Source: Methylotuvimicrobium buryatense 5G (lineage in GTDB: Bacteria; Pseudomonadota; Gammaproteobacteria; Methylococcales; Methylomonadaceae). From it: DNA of 64,000 nt. Both the position numbers and the translations under genes were made by a program. Shown one piece after another: positions 34,952 to 44,963 of the stretch. The stretch's first letter is position 1; each line of letters begins with the position of its first letter. The notes under the pieces are model-generated. The model did no database searches and had not been told where the DNA came from. It worked only from the letters and a program-made list of their open reading frames with translations. The stretch is taken from the NCBI RefSeq assembly GCF_000341735.1, contig NZ_KB455575.1:526718-590717 (forward strand), read 5' to 3'.

Positions 34952-37633
34952 TCATTGCCTCGGCAAAAATCGTTTCAGCTCCGGCAGACAAGAGCCGCAG
35001 CCCGTTCCTGCGCTGAGTCGCTGCCCGATTTGTTCGACGTTCGCTAAATTGAATTCCCTGATCGCTTTGGCGATCGATTTTTCGCCGACATTGAAACAGG
35101 AACAAACCAAGCGACCGCAATCCTCTTGTCCTTCCGGCGGCAGAGCGCTCAGTAGTCGCAGGCGCTCCTCTTTGTTGATCTGCGGTTGGGCGAATAGCGT
35201 TTCAAGCCAGCCTGTTTCCGGCAATGGCGGTGTTGAGGACACGAATAAGCAAACTTCCAATCGTCCGTCGATGATTAGCGCGCTGCGATAAACTCCCCGT
35301 TCCGGATCGCTGTATTCTAAACAATGAGGGTTGTTCGACTCGCCGGATAGCGATTTTAGCCAATCGCGCCAGGAAGGGAAGGGGGTTCGGTCGGCTAGCT
35401 CGTACCGGATGAAGTCGTTGCCTTTGACTGTAACGCGATATTCTATATCGTCTAGCATCAATGGCGAACGCGACAATACCATTGCGTACCAGATCGCTCG
35501 ATAAGGCGTGATGGCTGCCGGGGTTTGCTTGCTTTCCGGTTGACCGGAATGCGGATCGACGACCGGGTTGACCAATACGCCGACGCGTCCTCTGCTAGTG
35601 AGTTGCGCCGTCCAGTGCATCGGCACGAACAGACTGCCGGGTTGCTGGTTTTCGGTGACGACGACTCGGGCGATCATATTGCCCCACAGACTAGAGATCG
35701 TCGCTAGGTCATGCGTTTGTAAATGATAACGTGCCGCATCGAGCGGATGGATCTCGACGAAGGGCTCCGGTTTATGAGCATTGAGTTTCGCCGACAAGCC
35801 GGTTCGGGTCATCGTATGCCATTGATCACGCAGGCGTCCGGTATTCAATGTGAAAGGATAATTCGGATCGGGCTTATTAACCGGCGGGCGCGGACGTATC
35901 GCAATGAACCGGGCTTTTCGGGACGGAGTATAAAACTTGCCGTCGGCGAAAAGGCGCGCTGTGCCGTTAGGATCCATTTTAGTGACTGGCCATTGCACAG
36001 GTTGTAAACGGTCATAGGCGCCTTCGGTCAGATCCGCGAAGGCTGAAATATCGAAATCGCGCGGTTGGCCTTCCCTGTTATTTTCAAATCCGGAAAGCGC
36101 GGCGTGTTCACGGAAAATGTCGGCGCTGGACCGGTAATCGAAGGCATGCTTGAAGCCCATGCGGGCGGCAACTTGGCTTATAATCCACCAGTCCGGCTTA
36201 GCCAAACCGGAAAACGGAAATAGCGGGCGCTGTCTGGAAATGCGCCGTTCCATATTCGTAACGGTACCGTCTTTTTCGCTCCAGCCGGCCGCCGGTAGGC
36301 GGATATGCGCCAAATCGACCGTGTCGGTGTTCTTGATGCAATCCGATACGATGACGAGATTGCAGCGTTTGAGCGCATTTTTGACTTTATCGGCGTCCGG
36401 CAGCGTGACCACAGGGTTCGTTGCGATAATCCAGACGGCCTTGATGGTGCCCGCATCGATTGCATCGAAGAGTTCGACCGCTTTCAGGCCGGGGCGGGGC
36501 GCGATCCGGTCGGTTTGCCAAAAGCGGGCGACGCGGTCGATATGCTCGGGGTTATCTAGCTCCATGTGCGCTGCCAAAGTATTGGCCAAGCCGCCGACTT
36601 CGCGTCCGCCCATCGCATTTGGCTGACCGGTGAACGAAAAAGGCCCCATGCCCGGCTTGCCGATTCTACCGGTCGCTAAATGACAGTTGATGATGGCATT
36701 GCATTTATCGGAGCCGGAGGCCGATTGATTGATGCCTTGGGAATAGACCGTGACGGTTTTACCGGTGTTCGCAAACCAGTCGAAAAATTTTTCGACATCG
36801 GCCACGGACAAACCGCAGTCTTGCGCGACACGTTCAATGCTTCCTGCAGAGCTTCGGGCGGACTGCAAAGCCCATTCGAAATCCTCGGTATGCGCGGCGA
36901 TGTAGTTTTTATCGAGCGCATCGTTTTGCGCCAAATAGGCCAACAAACCGTTGAATAGTAAGCCGTCCATGCCCGGTTTGATCGCCAAATGCAAATCCGC
37001 GCTGTCGCATGTCGCGGTTCGGCGCGGATCGATGACGACGATTTTCAGCGCCGGATTATTTTCTTTGGTTCTGAGGATGCGTTGAAACACGACCGGGTGA
37101 CACCATGCGGTGTTCGACCCGGTCAGCACGATCAATTCGGCGGCTTCCAAGTCTTCATAGCTGCACGGGACGGCATCGGCGCCGAAGGCCCTTTTATAGC
37201 CGGTGACGGCCGAGGACATGCACAGCCTTGAATTGGTGTCGATATTGGCCGAACCGATAAAGCCTTTCATGAATTTATTGACGACATAATAGTCTTCGGT
37301 CAATAACTGGCCCGAGACATAGAACGCGATCGCATCGGGCCCGTATTGCCGGATGACTGAGGTCAAACCGTCGGCAACGGTGTCGAGCGCGGTATTCCAG
37401 TCGCATGGTATGCCATGGACTTCGGGGTATAGCAGACGGTTTTCCACCGACACGGTATCGCCCAATGCCGAGCCTTTCGAACATAGTTTTCCGAAATTGG
37501 AAGGGTGATCCGGGTCGCCTTGTATCGTCACTTGGTGGCCGATAGCATCGTCGACGGTTGCAACGATACCGCAGCCGACTCCGCAATAGGGACAAGTGGT
37601 TTTGATTGTCTTTTCGTTCATGGCGGCGGTCAT
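34952..37633 (-). CDS. nasA: Assimilatory nitrate reductase catalytic subunit NasA
   Basis: NasA reduces nitrate to nitrite in the cytoplasm using a bis-MGD molybdenum cofactor. The product is 893 residues from this ATG (MTAAMNEK; a second ATG lies four codons on). At the N-terminus a [4Fe-4S] site CPYCGVGCG with a later LCSKG is visible, then the long molybdopterin domain (SRLCMSSAVTGYKRAFGAD near residue 150; TGQPNAMGGREVGGLANTL near 365) and the molybdopterin-binding C-terminal domain. Last is a BFD-like [2Fe-2S] domain, CSCFNVGEKSI and GTGCGSCLPELK. The start overlaps the oxidoreductase stop by four bases. Confidence 0.94.
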   Translation of the reverse strand: MTAAMNEKTIKTTCPYCGVGCGIVATVDDAIGHQVTIQGDPDHPSNFGKLCSKGSALGDTVSVENRLLYPEVHGIPCDWNTALDTVADGLTSVIRQYGPDAIAFYVSGQLLTEDYYVVNKFMKGFIGSANIDTNSRLCMSSAVTGYKRAFGADAVPCSYEDLEAAELIVLTGSNTAWCHPVVFQRILRTKENNPALKIVVIDPRRTATCDSADLHLAIKPGMDGLLFNGLLAYLAQNDALDKNYIAAHTEDFEWALQSARSSAGSIERVAQDCGLSVADVEKFFDWFANTGKTVTVYSQGINQSASGSDKCNAIINCHLATGRIGKPGMGPFSFTGQPNAMGGREVGGLANTLAAHMELDNPEHIDRVARFWQTDRIAPRPGLKAVELFDAIDAGTIKAVWIIATNPVVTLPDADKVKNALKRCNLVIVSDCIKNTDTVDLAHIRLPAAGWSEKDGTVTNMERRISRQRPLFPFSGLAKPDWWIISQVAARMGFKHAFDYRSSADIFREHAALSGFENNREGQPRDFDISAFADLTEGAYDRLQPVQWPVTKMDPNGTARLFADGKFYTPSRKARFIAIRPRPPVNKPDPNYPFTLNTGRLRDQWHTMTRTGLSAKLNAHKPEPFVEIHPLDAARYHLQTHDLATISSLWGNMIARVVVTENQQPGSLFVPMHWTAQLTSRGRVGVLVNPVVDPHSGQPESKQTPAAITPYRAIWYAMVLSRSPLMLDDIEYRVTVKGNDFIRYELADRTPFPSWRDWLKSLSGESNNPHCLEYSDPERGVYRSALIIDGRLEVCLFVSSTPPLPETGWLETLFAQPQINKEERLRLLSALPPEGQEDCGRLVCSCFNVGEKSIAKAIREFNLANVEQIGQRLSAGTGCGSCLPELKRFLPRQ

Positions 37634-38853
37634 GCGGCAATCGGTAAGGGTGGGCGCCCGAAAATCAAACAATCGCGGTACGGCGAAATATCGGTTCGGC
37701 TCTTCAAGCAATCGAGATACCAAGCCGAATCGCCGGTATCGCCGTAGAGCACGATACCGGCGATACGCCGATTCTTGATGACCAATTTTTTATAGATATG
37801 CAGGGCCGGATCCTTGAAAACGATCTGCTCGCATTGTTCTCCGCCATTGAAATCGCCTGCCGAAAACAGATCGATGCCGGTGACCTTGAGCCGGGTTGCC
37901 GGCAACAGGCTTTGATAACGCGAATCGGTTCGATGGGTCAGTTGCCGGGCGCAGACTTTGGCTTGCTCGTACACCGGCGCGACCAGTCCGAATAATTCGC
38001 CGCGATGCTGCACGCATTCGCCGACCGAATAGATATCAGAGTCGCTGGTTTGCATCGCGTCGTCGACGACGATGCCTTGTTCGCAGTCGAGTCCGATGGC
38101 TTTTGCGAGCGCGATATTCGGCTGGATACCGGTTGCCATGATCAGTAGATCGGCGGGTAGAGAACTTCCGTTGTTCAATTCGACTTCGGAGATATGGCCG
38201 TTTCGGCTGATGATGTTTTCGATCGTGCAACCCAGCTCGAAGCGAAGCCCCTTGGCTTCGAGCTGGGATTTCAAGAGATCGCCAGCCTCGTTATCGAGTT
38301 GGCGATTTAATAAATGGTCCGCGCGGTTGATGACGGTGACGTTCATGCCGCGCTGCTTAAGACCGTTGGCGGCTTCCAAACCCAACAAGCCGCCGCCGAG
38401 TACGATGGCGTGCCGTTTGCTTAGGCTTTTTGCGATCATCGCTTCGACGTCGGAGATTTCGCGAAAACTCATCACACCCTCGGTATCGCGGCCCGGAATC
38501 GGAAGGATCAACGGCAGCGAACCCGTTGCGATCAATAACCGGTCGTAAGTGGCCTCCGTACCGTCCTTTGCGATCACGCGGCGGCGGTTGCGGTCGACAT
38601 CGACGACGGTTTTACCCGGGCCGCAATGCAACGTGATATGGTGTTTTCGGTACCAGGCAAAGTCGTGAATCATGATGTCATCGATCCGTTTTTCGCCGTA
38701 CAAGATCGGTGTTAACAAGATACGATTGTAATTCCCGTAAGGTTCGGCGCCGAATACGGTGATGTCGTATAAGTCGGGTGCCGATTCGATCAAGGCTTCG
38801 ACGGTACGCATGCCCGCCATGCCGTTACCGATGACGACCAGTTTTTGTTTCAT
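37630..38853 (-). CDS. NAD(P)H/FAD oxidoreductase of nitrate assimilation (NasB/NirB N-terminal type)
   Basis: The 407-residue product resembles the flavin half of NADH-nitrite reductase NirB and the separate NasB subunit that feeds electrons to NasA. It has the FAD-binding GNGMAGMRTVEAL at the N-terminus, the LLIATGS motif near residue 105, the NAD-binding VLGGGLLGLEAANGL near residue 150, and a second FAD motif SDSDIYSVGEC near residue 275. It lacks the BFD and sirohaem domains of full NirB. GAGGAG lies eight bases before the ATG at 38853, which decides the start. No nirB/nirD is in the window, so the nitrite reductase must be elsewhere. Confidence 0.85.
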   Translation of the reverse strand: MKQKLVVIGNGMAGMRTVEALIESAPDLYDITVFGAEPYGNYNRILLTPILYGEKRIDDIMIHDFAWYRKHHITLHCGPGKTVVDVDRNRRRVIAKDGTEATYDRLLIATGSLPLILPIPGRDTEGVMSFREISDVEAMIAKSLSKRHAIVLGGGLLGLEAANGLKQRGMNVTVINRADHLLNRQLDNEAGDLLKSQLEAKGLRFELGCTIENIISRNGHISEVELNNGSSLPADLLIMATGIQPNIALAKAIGLDCEQGIVVDDAMQTSDSDIYSVGECVQHRGELFGLVAPVYEQAKVCARQLTHRTDSRYQSLLPATRLKVTGIDLFSAGDFNGGEQCEQIVFKDPALHIYKKLVIKNRRIAGIVLYGDTGDSAWYLDCLKSRTDISPYRDCLIFGRPPLPIAA

Positions 38854-38931
38854 GACCATTCTCCTCAAAGAAGATGCGGGCGCGTTGACTTTACCGGGTG
38901 AATGAATAGCCGAGTCGCGCCGGCAAACCGG

Positions 38932-40203
38932 TTAAAACGAAATGTTGCCTTGTACCCAAACCTTTTGCGTGTCGTTTTGGGCAAAGGCGGGGGCGTTGGC
39001 GTCGGCGACGTAATAGGCGTACTTCAACAAGACGGAATAATGCTTGCCGAACGCCTTGGTGACTTGAAAATCGTATTCATTGCCGTAATCGACACTACCG
39101 CTGTCATCGGTGAAGTTGTGATAAACGAACATCAAATTGGCGCCGAGCACGCTGCTGCCTAATGTGAAATTGACGTCACGAATACCGTCGGCCGGCGTTG
39201 CCAGAAAACGGTCGGCCCAGCCTTGAAATGCATGATTAGTCCCGAGCGGCGTTTGAAATGCATTGCGTCCATTGCCGTTAAGTTGTTCCATCGCCGCTTT
39301 TCCGGTAATACCGAATAACGTTAAACCGCCCATCAAGTTGTAACGGTCCAATGCGAAGCTGTTCGGATTGTTTTGATAATCGGCTTGATAGCTGTATTCG
39401 GCCGTGTAATGCAGCGCCAAGTCTTCGTTGATTTGCGGCGAGCCGATCAGTCTTATGCCGTAGGTCTGGCTAGAGCGGCCGAACAACGCCTTATCTTCGG
39501 TATATTTCAACCAGTAACCGTAAGCAACGGCGCTGCCCAAATTGCCGAAGTTGTAATTGACGTTGAGTAACGGCAGTTCGGTGTTGTCGGTCAACGAAAG
39601 AATGGTTCGGACCCTGCCGATATAACCGGCCCGAATCGTCAAATCCGCAATCGAAGTATTGGTTACCAACACCGAATCGTAGGTCATTTCCATTTGCCGC
39701 CACCCGACGTTACCGATGAAACGATCGTCGTCCAGCTTGATGCGTTGCCGGCCGCCCTTGATCAAGGTATCCGGAATACCGTTAAAGGTGAGCCAGAGTT
39801 GATTCAACTCGTGTTGGTCGGCCGGGTCGGCGACGACATGATAACGGCTGTTGCCGGTGGATACGCCATTGTAATCGCGCTGCGCGGCAAAGACGTTTTC
39901 GTACTCGGCGAAACCTTGCCAACCGAATACATTCGGGCTTAAATAGCCCAGGCGTAAACGGAAGGTGTTGGCATTGGCCGGTTCCGGCGGGGTACCTTCG
40001 GTGTTGGCGTGTTCGTAACGGTAGTTCAGATCGAAAGTGACTTGACCGTATTTCCCGTCGCTTTGCCCGAACTTGAGCGCGTTTTCAATCGTTTCGTCGA
40101 AGCCGCCGGCCTGGGCTGACGATGTAATCGCGATTAATGTCGCTGAACAGGCGGTATGCCAAGACCTTCGGGTTTTAAGCGTTGAAGCGTTAGCTAACAG
40201 CAT
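38932..40203 (-). CDS. Outer-membrane porin, alginate-export-like family
   Basis: The 423-residue product has a signal peptide ending SSAQA near residue 32 and then strand after strand of alternating hydrophobic residues, ending in a final phenylalanine (VWVQGNISF), the usual outer-membrane beta-barrel end. Motifs such as GRQRIKLDDDRFIGNVGWRQ are typical of alginate-export (AlgE-like) barrel proteins, which include porins of unknown substrate. AGGAG lies seven bases before the ATG at 40203 and decides the start. Its place within the nitrate operon suggests it admits nitrate or nitrite through the outer membrane. Confidence 0.8.
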   Translation of the reverse strand: MLLANASTLKTRRSWHTACSATLIAITSSAQAGGFDETIENALKFGQSDGKYGQVTFDLNYRYEHANTEGTPPEPANANTFRLRLGYLSPNVFGWQGFAEYENVFAAQRDYNGVSTGNSRYHVVADPADQHELNQLWLTFNGIPDTLIKGGRQRIKLDDDRFIGNVGWRQMEMTYDSVLVTNTSIADLTIRAGYIGRVRTILSLTDNTELPLLNVNYNFGNLGSAVAYGYWLKYTEDKALFGRSSQTYGIRLIGSPQINEDLALHYTAEYSYQADYQNNPNSFALDRYNLMGGLTLFGITGKAAMEQLNGNGRNAFQTPLGTNHAFQGWADRFLATPADGIRDVNFTLGSSVLGANLMFVYHNFTDDSGSVDYGNEYDFQVTKAFGKHYSVLLKYAYYVADANAPAFAQNDTQKVWVQGNISF

Positions 40204-40317
40204 CGTAATCTCCTTAATGAACATGAAATCTTATTGATCGCACATGCGATCCATTAGAACGGGCTTAGGCAACACGCGGTAACATCAAGTACACATCGCG
40301 TACCGTCTACAAGCGTC

Positions 40318-42078
40318 TCAATGCGTATGGTCGCATTCGGCCAGAAAGGTCAGTAGGCTTTCCCGGTACTGGTAATAATCCGGGTGATCGAGCAAGGCTT
40401 GTCGTGTGCGCGGCCTCGGTAGGTCGATCGTTTCGATCTTGCCGATCTTCGCGTGCGGACCGTTGGTCATCATCACGACCCGATCGGCGAGCAGGATGGC
40501 CTCGTCGACATCATGGGTCACGACGATCGCGGTCACATGGGTCCGTTCCCAAACTTCCATCAGGACTTCCTGCAATTCCCAACGGGTCAGCGAATCGAGC
40601 ATGCCGAACGGTTCGTCGAGCAATAACAGTTTCGGCGACAGCGCGAAAGCGCGGGCGATGCCGACCCGTTGCCGCATCCCGTTGGAGAGGTCCGCCGCTT
40701 TTTTCTCCATCGCATCGGCAAGTCCGACGCGGGTTAGATAATATTCGACGATATCGTCGCGCTCGGATTGCGATGCATGCGGGTAAACGTTATCGACGCC
40801 GATCATGACGTTCTCGAATGCGGTCAACCAGGGAAACAAGCTGGGCGATTGGAACACGACGCCTTTATCCGGGCCGGCGCTGTCGATTTCTTTGTTGTCG
40901 AGCACAATGCCGCCTTCGGATACGTCGGTTAAACCGGCGGTCATCGACAGCACGGTCGATTTGCCGCAGCCCGAATGGCCGATGATCGAGATGAATTCCC
41001 CTTTTTTGACTAACATATCAAATCCGTCTACAACCTTGACCGTACTCTTGCCGTCGGGCGTCGGATAGATTTTCGAGAGTTGCGAGAATTCCAAATAACG
41101 CGGTTTGCCAAGGTCATTTTGTCTGGGTTTTAAAGCCGAGTTATCCAATTTCCAATCGTTGCTAGTGTTGGGTCGCACGTCCGGCAAGACGACCGCATCG
41201 CTGCCGGATTCGGCTTTTTGCATACCGACGCCCATTAAGTAACGGGTGATTTCGGCACGGAGTTTCTTGAAGGCTTCGTCGTGGTTCAGTGCGGCCCGGT
41301 CGCGCGGCCTTGCCAGCGGAATCTTGAAGTTTGGGCCGAATGTCGCGCCGGGTCCAGGATTCAGCGCGATGACGCGATCGGCCATATAAATGGCTTCGTC
41401 GACATCGTTCGTGATTAAAATCACGGTTTTCTTTTCCGCTTGCCAAATCGCGATGATTTCATCCTGAAGTTTGCCGCGCGTCAGTGCATCTAATGCGCTC
41501 AACGGTTCGTCCAGCAACAAGATATCGGGATCGGCGGCCAAGGCCCTCGCCACATTGACGCGCTGGCGCATGCCGCCCGATAATTCGGCCGGTTTTTTGG
41601 TCATTGCTGCGCCCAAATTGACCATGCGCACATATTTTTCGGTATGCGCTTTACGCCGGTCGGCCGGCCAATCCTTGAAGCGTTGATCGACGGCCAGAGC
41701 GACATTGTCGAATACGGTCAGCCAAGGTAGCAGCGAATAATTTTGAAAGACCACGCAGCGGTCAGGCCCCGGTCCTTTGATCGGCCGGCCTTGTTTAAGT
41801 ACCTCGCCGCTGTCGGCCTCGATCAATCCGGCGATCGTTGAAATCAGCGTGGTCTTGCCGCTGCCGGAAAAGCCGACGATCGCGATAAATTCGCCTGCCT
41901 CGATGTCCAGATTGATGTTTTTCAATACCGACGTTTTAGCTTTTCCCTCGCCGTACGATTTGCAAACGTTTTTGAGTTGTAAAAAAGGTTTCAATGAATG
42001 GACCTTGGCTAACGGTGCAGAGGGTGCCGGCGTGTCGATTGATTCGTCATCGCTACGTAAGAGTTGGGATGTTTTCAT
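40318..42078 (-). CDS. Nitrate ABC transporter, two ATPase domains in one chain (NrtC-NrtD fusion)
   Basis: The 586-residue product holds two complete ABC ATPase domains. The first has Walker [10 protein letters not shown] near residue 70, signature LSGGMRQRV and Walker [13 protein letters not shown]. The second has GHSGCGKST near residue 370, signature LSNGMRQRV and [12 protein letters not shown]. NrtC and NrtD of cyanobacteria each carry one such domain (NrtC also a solute-binding domain, absent here). The linker (about 275-330) is not a binding domain. The start at 42078 is 13 bases past the nrtB stop. Confidence 0.9.
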   Translation of the reverse strand: MKTSQLLRSDDESIDTPAPSAPLAKVHSLKPFLQLKNVCKSYGEGKAKTSVLKNINLDIEAGEFIAIVGFSGSGKTTLISTIAGLIEADSGEVLKQGRPIKGPGPDRCVVFQNYSLLPWLTVFDNVALAVDQRFKDWPADRRKAHTEKYVRMVNLGAAMTKKPAELSGGMRQRVNVARALAADPDILLLDEPLSALDALTRGKLQDEIIAIWQAEKKTVILITNDVDEAIYMADRVIALNPGPGATFGPNFKIPLARPRDRAALNHDEAFKKLRAEITRYLMGVGMQKAESGSDAVVLPDVRPNTSNDWKLDNSALKPRQNDLGKPRYLEFSQLSKIYPTPDGKSTVKVVDGFDMLVKKGEFISIIGHSGCGKSTVLSMTAGLTDVSEGGIVLDNKEIDSAGPDKGVVFQSPSLFPWLTAFENVMIGVDNVYPHASQSERDDIVEYYLTRVGLADAMEKKAADLSNGMRQRVGIARAFALSPKLLLLDEPFGMLDSLTRWELQEVLMEVWERTHVTAIVVTHDVDEAILLADRVVMMTNGPHAKIGKIETIDLPRPRTRQALLDHPDYYQYRESLLTFLAECDHTH

Positions 42079-42091
42079 GTCGGTCTCCGGG

Positions 42092-43108
42092 TCAGAGCGT
42101 TTTGCCGAATGAGAAGGCTTGTTGCAGCGAATGCATGACGCGGTCCAGCATGAAACCGATGATACCAATCGTGAATACCGCGACCATGATACGGCCCAGC
42201 GAATTCGAGCTGCCGTTTTGAAACTCGTCCCAGATAAACTTTCCGAGGCCGGGGTTTTGTGCGAGCATTTCGGCTGCGATCAGCACCATCCAGCCGACCC
42301 CAAGCGACATGCGCATGCCGGTGAAGATATAAGGCAAGGCCGAAGGCAGTACGATTTTCTTGATCTGCGTACTCCAGTTGAGGCGAAGGACTTTGCCGAC
42401 ATTGACCAAATCCTTGTCGATCGACGAGACGCCGACCGCGGTGTTGATCAGAGTCGGCCATAGAGAACAGAGCGTGACGGTAATCGCCGAAGTCAAAAAC
42501 GCTTTTTCGAACCATGAATCGTCGGTCGTGATGTAGACCGCGCTAACAACCAGCGTCACAATCGGCAACCAAGCGAGCGGTGAAACCGGTTTGAAAATCT
42601 GAATCATCGGATTGATCGCGGTATTGATGACCGGGCTCATGCCGCAAAGAATACCGAGCGGTACTGCAATCAATGTTGCAATGATAAAGCCGGTGAATAC
42701 GGTATAAAGACTGGTCAAAATTTGATCGAAGTAAGTCGGTTTTCCGGTATAAGGCCGAGTTTTGATTTCGGCTTTCGGGTCGTTTGCCAACCTTTGTTGA
42801 TTGCGGATTTTTTGGCGCTCGTAGAATGCGGCCTTTTTTTCTCTTTCGGCATAATGGGCGCCGATCAGGCCCTGCGCTTCTTGCCATACGGCTTCAGGCC
42901 CCGGAATCGCCCCCAAACTGGTTTGGATTTTTACGGCCGAGGCATTCCAAAGACCTAGGAATACGACAAAAGCCAGTATCGGCACGATGATCGTCAAACC
43001 GATTTGCCGCATTTGCTGCTGCGGATTTTCGCCTGCGCAGAGCTTGACGAACGGTACGAACCAGGTCAGCCCGGTTACGTTGAAAAATTTGATTAATGTA
43101 GTCGACAT
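42092..43108 (-). CDS. nrtB: Nitrate ABC transporter permease NrtB
   Basis: NrtB is the inner-membrane channel of the NrtABCD nitrate/nitrite importer. The 338-residue product has a first membrane helix at about 32-52, a polar stretch with an unusual lysine/arginine-rich helix (about 80-110), then the usual permease helices with the ABC-coupling loop [32 protein letters not shown] near residue 255, here split in two pieces: [10 protein letters not shown] and [13 protein letters not shown]. It follows nrtA after 144 bp that include a possible terminator. Confidence 0.92.
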   Translation of the reverse strand: MSTTLIKFFNVTGLTWFVPFVKLCAGENPQQQMRQIGLTIIVPILAFVVFLGLWNASAVKIQTSLGAIPGPEAVWQEAQGLIGAHYAEREKKAAFYERQKIRNQQRLANDPKAEIKTRPYTGKPTYFDQILTSLYTVFTGFIIATLIAVPLGILCGMSPVINTAINPMIQIFKPVSPLAWLPIVTLVVSAVYITTDDSWFEKAFLTSAITVTLCSLWPTLINTAVGVSSIDKDLVNVGKVLRLNWSTQIKKIVLPSALPYIFTGMRMSLGVGWMVLIAAEMLAQNPGLGKFIWDEFQNGSSNSLGRIMVAVFTIGIIGFMLDRVMHSLQQAFSFGKTL

Positions 43109-43156
43109 GGCGAACCTCTTTGTCTAACCAACGGTCATGTTTAGGCATGAATGTCT

Positions 43157-43251
43157 AAAAAAATGGCGCATCCCTGCACCTAGGCGACATTCGATGTCAC
43201 TATCGGAAGGGGTTGTTCTTTATTTGCTTGTTTTATTCGGAGCGATGCGCC
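43157..43251 (-). terminator. Possible intercistronic terminator/attenuator after nrtA
   Basis: On the minus strand GGCGCATC (43251-43244) can pair with GATGCGCC (43172-43165), and seven T follow (43163-43157). The loop is long (about 70 bases) but contains its own small hairpin (GACAT...ATGTC). It lies directly after the nrtA stop, where partial termination would make more binding protein than permease. Confidence 0.5.
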
Positions 43252-43252
43252 G

Positions 43253-44650
43253 TCATTGGCTGATTTTCCCGTCTTTCAATATTTCTTTGCCTTTCAGGCC
43301 GATCGTGAATTTCGTCAAGTATTCGTTCGGTTTGCTGCCGTCGTAAACGATGCCGTCGATAAAATCGGCTTGCGGCGGTTTGAATCCGCTTTCGCTTTCA
43401 GGCGGAAAATCGCTTGCCTTGGCTTTACCTTCGGCAATCAATTCTTTTGCGGCAGCCATGTAGATATCGGGGCGATAGACTTTTTTAGCCGTTTCGATGA
43501 ACCATTCGTCGGATTTGGATTCGTTGATCTGTCCCCAGCGGCGCATTTGCGTCAAAAACCAGATTGCATCGCTGTAATAGGGATACGTGGCGTGATAACG
43601 GAAAAAGACGTTGAAGTCGGGCAGCGAACGAGTGTCGCCTTTTTCGTATTCGAAAGACCCGGTCATGCTGTTGGCGATCACTTCGTAGTCGGCACCGACA
43701 TAACGGCTGTCGGAAATAATCTTGGCCGCTTCTTTGCGGTTCTTATTGTTATCGGCGTCGAGCCAAATTGCTGCGCGGATCAGCGCCTTGACGACGGCCA
43801 AGTGCGTGTTTGGGTTTTTGTCGGCCCAGTCTTTACTGACGCCGAGTACTTTTTCCGGATTGTTCTTCCAGATTTCATAATTGGTCACGACCGGTACGCC
43901 GATGCCTTTGAACACCGCTTGCTGGTTCCACGGCTCGCCGACGCAATAACCGTAAATCGTGCCGGCTTCGAGCGTGGCGGGCATTTGCGGCGGCGGAGTG
44001 ACCGACAGCAGTACATCGGCATTGAGTTGTCCGGTCGTTTCTCCCGGCGGCGCATAATAACCGGGTTGAATACCGCCAGCGGCTAGCCAATAACGTAGTT
44101 CATAGTTATGCGTCGAAACCGGAAACACCATGCCCATATTGAACGGTTTGCCTTCGGCCTTGAATTTGTCGATCACCGGTTTCAAAGATTCGGCTTTGAT
44201 CGGATGCACGGGCTTACCGTCTTGCATTGGCACATGCGGTTTCATTTGTTGCCAGATGTCGTTCGAAACGGTCACGGCATTGCCGTTTAGGTCCATACTG
44301 AAAGCAGTGATTACATCGGCTTTCGTGCCGAAACCGATTGTCGCTCCCAGGGGTTGTCCCGCCAGCATATGCGCGCCGTCCAACTCGCCGTTGATGACGC
44401 GGTCGAGCAGTACTTTCCAATTGGCTTGAGCTTCCAGTTGTACATACAGGCCTTCGTCTTCGAAATAACCTTTTTCATAGGCGATGGCTAATGGCGCCAT
44501 ATCGGTTAGCTTAATGAAACCCAATTTCAGGTCTTCCTTTTCGATGTTTTCTACCGATGCAGCATTCGTGCTTGCGATAAGCAAAAAGGCTGCAGTAGCC
44601 GCTAGTACGGTCGGTCGTTGTTTAGCGTTGAATGCTAGGTCAGTGTTCAT
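43253..44650 (-). CDS. nrtA: Nitrate ABC transporter substrate-binding protein NrtA
   Basis: NrtA captures nitrate/nitrite in the periplasm. The 465-residue product has an N-terminal signal segment (about 12-30), then the NrtA/SsuA-type fold with [21 protein letters not shown] near residue 43 (in part: [15 protein letters not shown]), [13 protein letters not shown] near 95, [16 protein letters not shown] near 165 and [13 protein letters not shown] near 235. It lacks the lipobox of cyanobacterial NrtA. It heads the operon and follows the sigma-54/ANTAR-type leader at 44684-44813. NasS sensors are similar, but position before nrtB favours the transporter. Confidence 0.92.
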   Translation of the reverse strand: MNTDLAFNAKQRPTVLAATAAFLLIASTNAASVENIEKEDLKLGFIKLTDMAPLAIAYEKGYFEDEGLYVQLEAQANWKVLLDRVINGELDGAHMLAGQPLGATIGFGTKADVITAFSMDLNGNAVTVSNDIWQQMKPHVPMQDGKPVHPIKAESLKPVIDKFKAEGKPFNMGMVFPVSTHNYELRYWLAAGGIQPGYYAPPGETTGQLNADVLLSVTPPPQMPATLEAGTIYGYCVGEPWNQQAVFKGIGVPVVTNYEIWKNNPEKVLGVSKDWADKNPNTHLAVVKALIRAAIWLDADNNKNRKEAAKIISDSRYVGADYEVIANSMTGSFEYEKGDTRSLPDFNVFFRYHATYPYYSDAIWFLTQMRRWGQINESKSDEWFIETAKKVYRPDIYMAAAKELIAEGKAKASDFPPESESGFKPPQADFIDGIVYDGSKPNEYLTKFTIGLKGKEILKDGKISQ

Positions 44651-44683
44651 GGTCGGTTCCGAAAATTTAAAATTCAGGCAAAT

Positions 44684-44731
44684 AAAAAGGCGTCTGCCAT
44701 GCGATAAGAGGGTTATCGCATGAGAGACGCC
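44684..44731 (-). terminator. Leader terminator before nrtA
   Basis: On the minus strand GGCGTCT-CTC-ATGCGATAA, a five-base loop, then TTATCGCAT-GGC-AGACGCC and five T. It is a strong 7+9 bp stem with a small internal loop, ending 33 bases before the nrtA start. Placed in the leader rather than after a gene, it must be passed by antitermination for the operon to be expressed. Confidence 0.85.
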
Positions 44732-44743
44732 TTTGTCCGGTGT

Positions 44744-44781
44744 GCTCGACAGTGAGCTTGTCAGTTACTCCATCGTCGGAG
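44744..44781 (-). promoter_or_regulatory. Twin hexaloop hairpins, ANTAR-protein (NasT/NasR) target
   Basis: On the minus strand two small hairpins stand 10 bases apart: CTCC-GACGAT-GGAG and GCTC-ACTGTC-GAGC. Both have six-base loops with G at position 4; the second also has A at position 1. Paired hexaloops with A1 and G4 are the known target of ANTAR antiterminators such as NasR and NasT. The leader terminator follows 12 bases later, the arrangement needed for antitermination. No ANTAR gene is in the window. Confidence 0.75.
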
Positions 44782-44796
44782 ATTTATTAGTATTTA

Positions 44797-44813
44797 AGCA
44801 ATTGCAATGCCAA
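44797..44813 (-). promoter_or_regulatory. Sigma-54 promoter of the nitrate operon
   Basis: The minus strand reads TTGGCATTGCAATTGCT, with GG and GC exactly 10 bases apart, against the consensus YTGGCACGRNNNTTGCW. A start about 12 bases on (near 44787) would put the first hexaloop hairpin at the very 5' end of the RNA. Confidence 0.8.
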
Positions 44814-44963
44814 TAGTGAGATAGTTTTCGAATAGTAATTAATAGTTCAATGATAACAATAGGCTATGGTGAGAAGGGTTTTGAGAAGGGAGGGAGGGCT
44901 GTTTTCCACTGGGGAAGCGATGACATGATTTAGTGCAGAGAGAGTCATTGCCAGGGTAGTACG

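Noticed and set aside
34952-37633. Reading the molybdenum enzyme as formate dehydrogenase
   Set aside because: The C-terminal BFD-like iron-sulfur domain and the nrt/NAD(P)H-oxidoreductase neighbours point to assimilatory nitrate reductase.
37630-38853. Reading the FAD protein as a truncated nirB pseudogene
   Set aside because: It has a clean ribosome site, complete FAD and NAD domains, a normal stop overlapping nasA, and matches stand-alone NasB-type subunits.
43256-44086. Long open frame antisense to nrtA (276 codons)
   Set aside because: nrtA on the other strand is well supported; the antisense frame has no recognisable motif and reflects codon bias.
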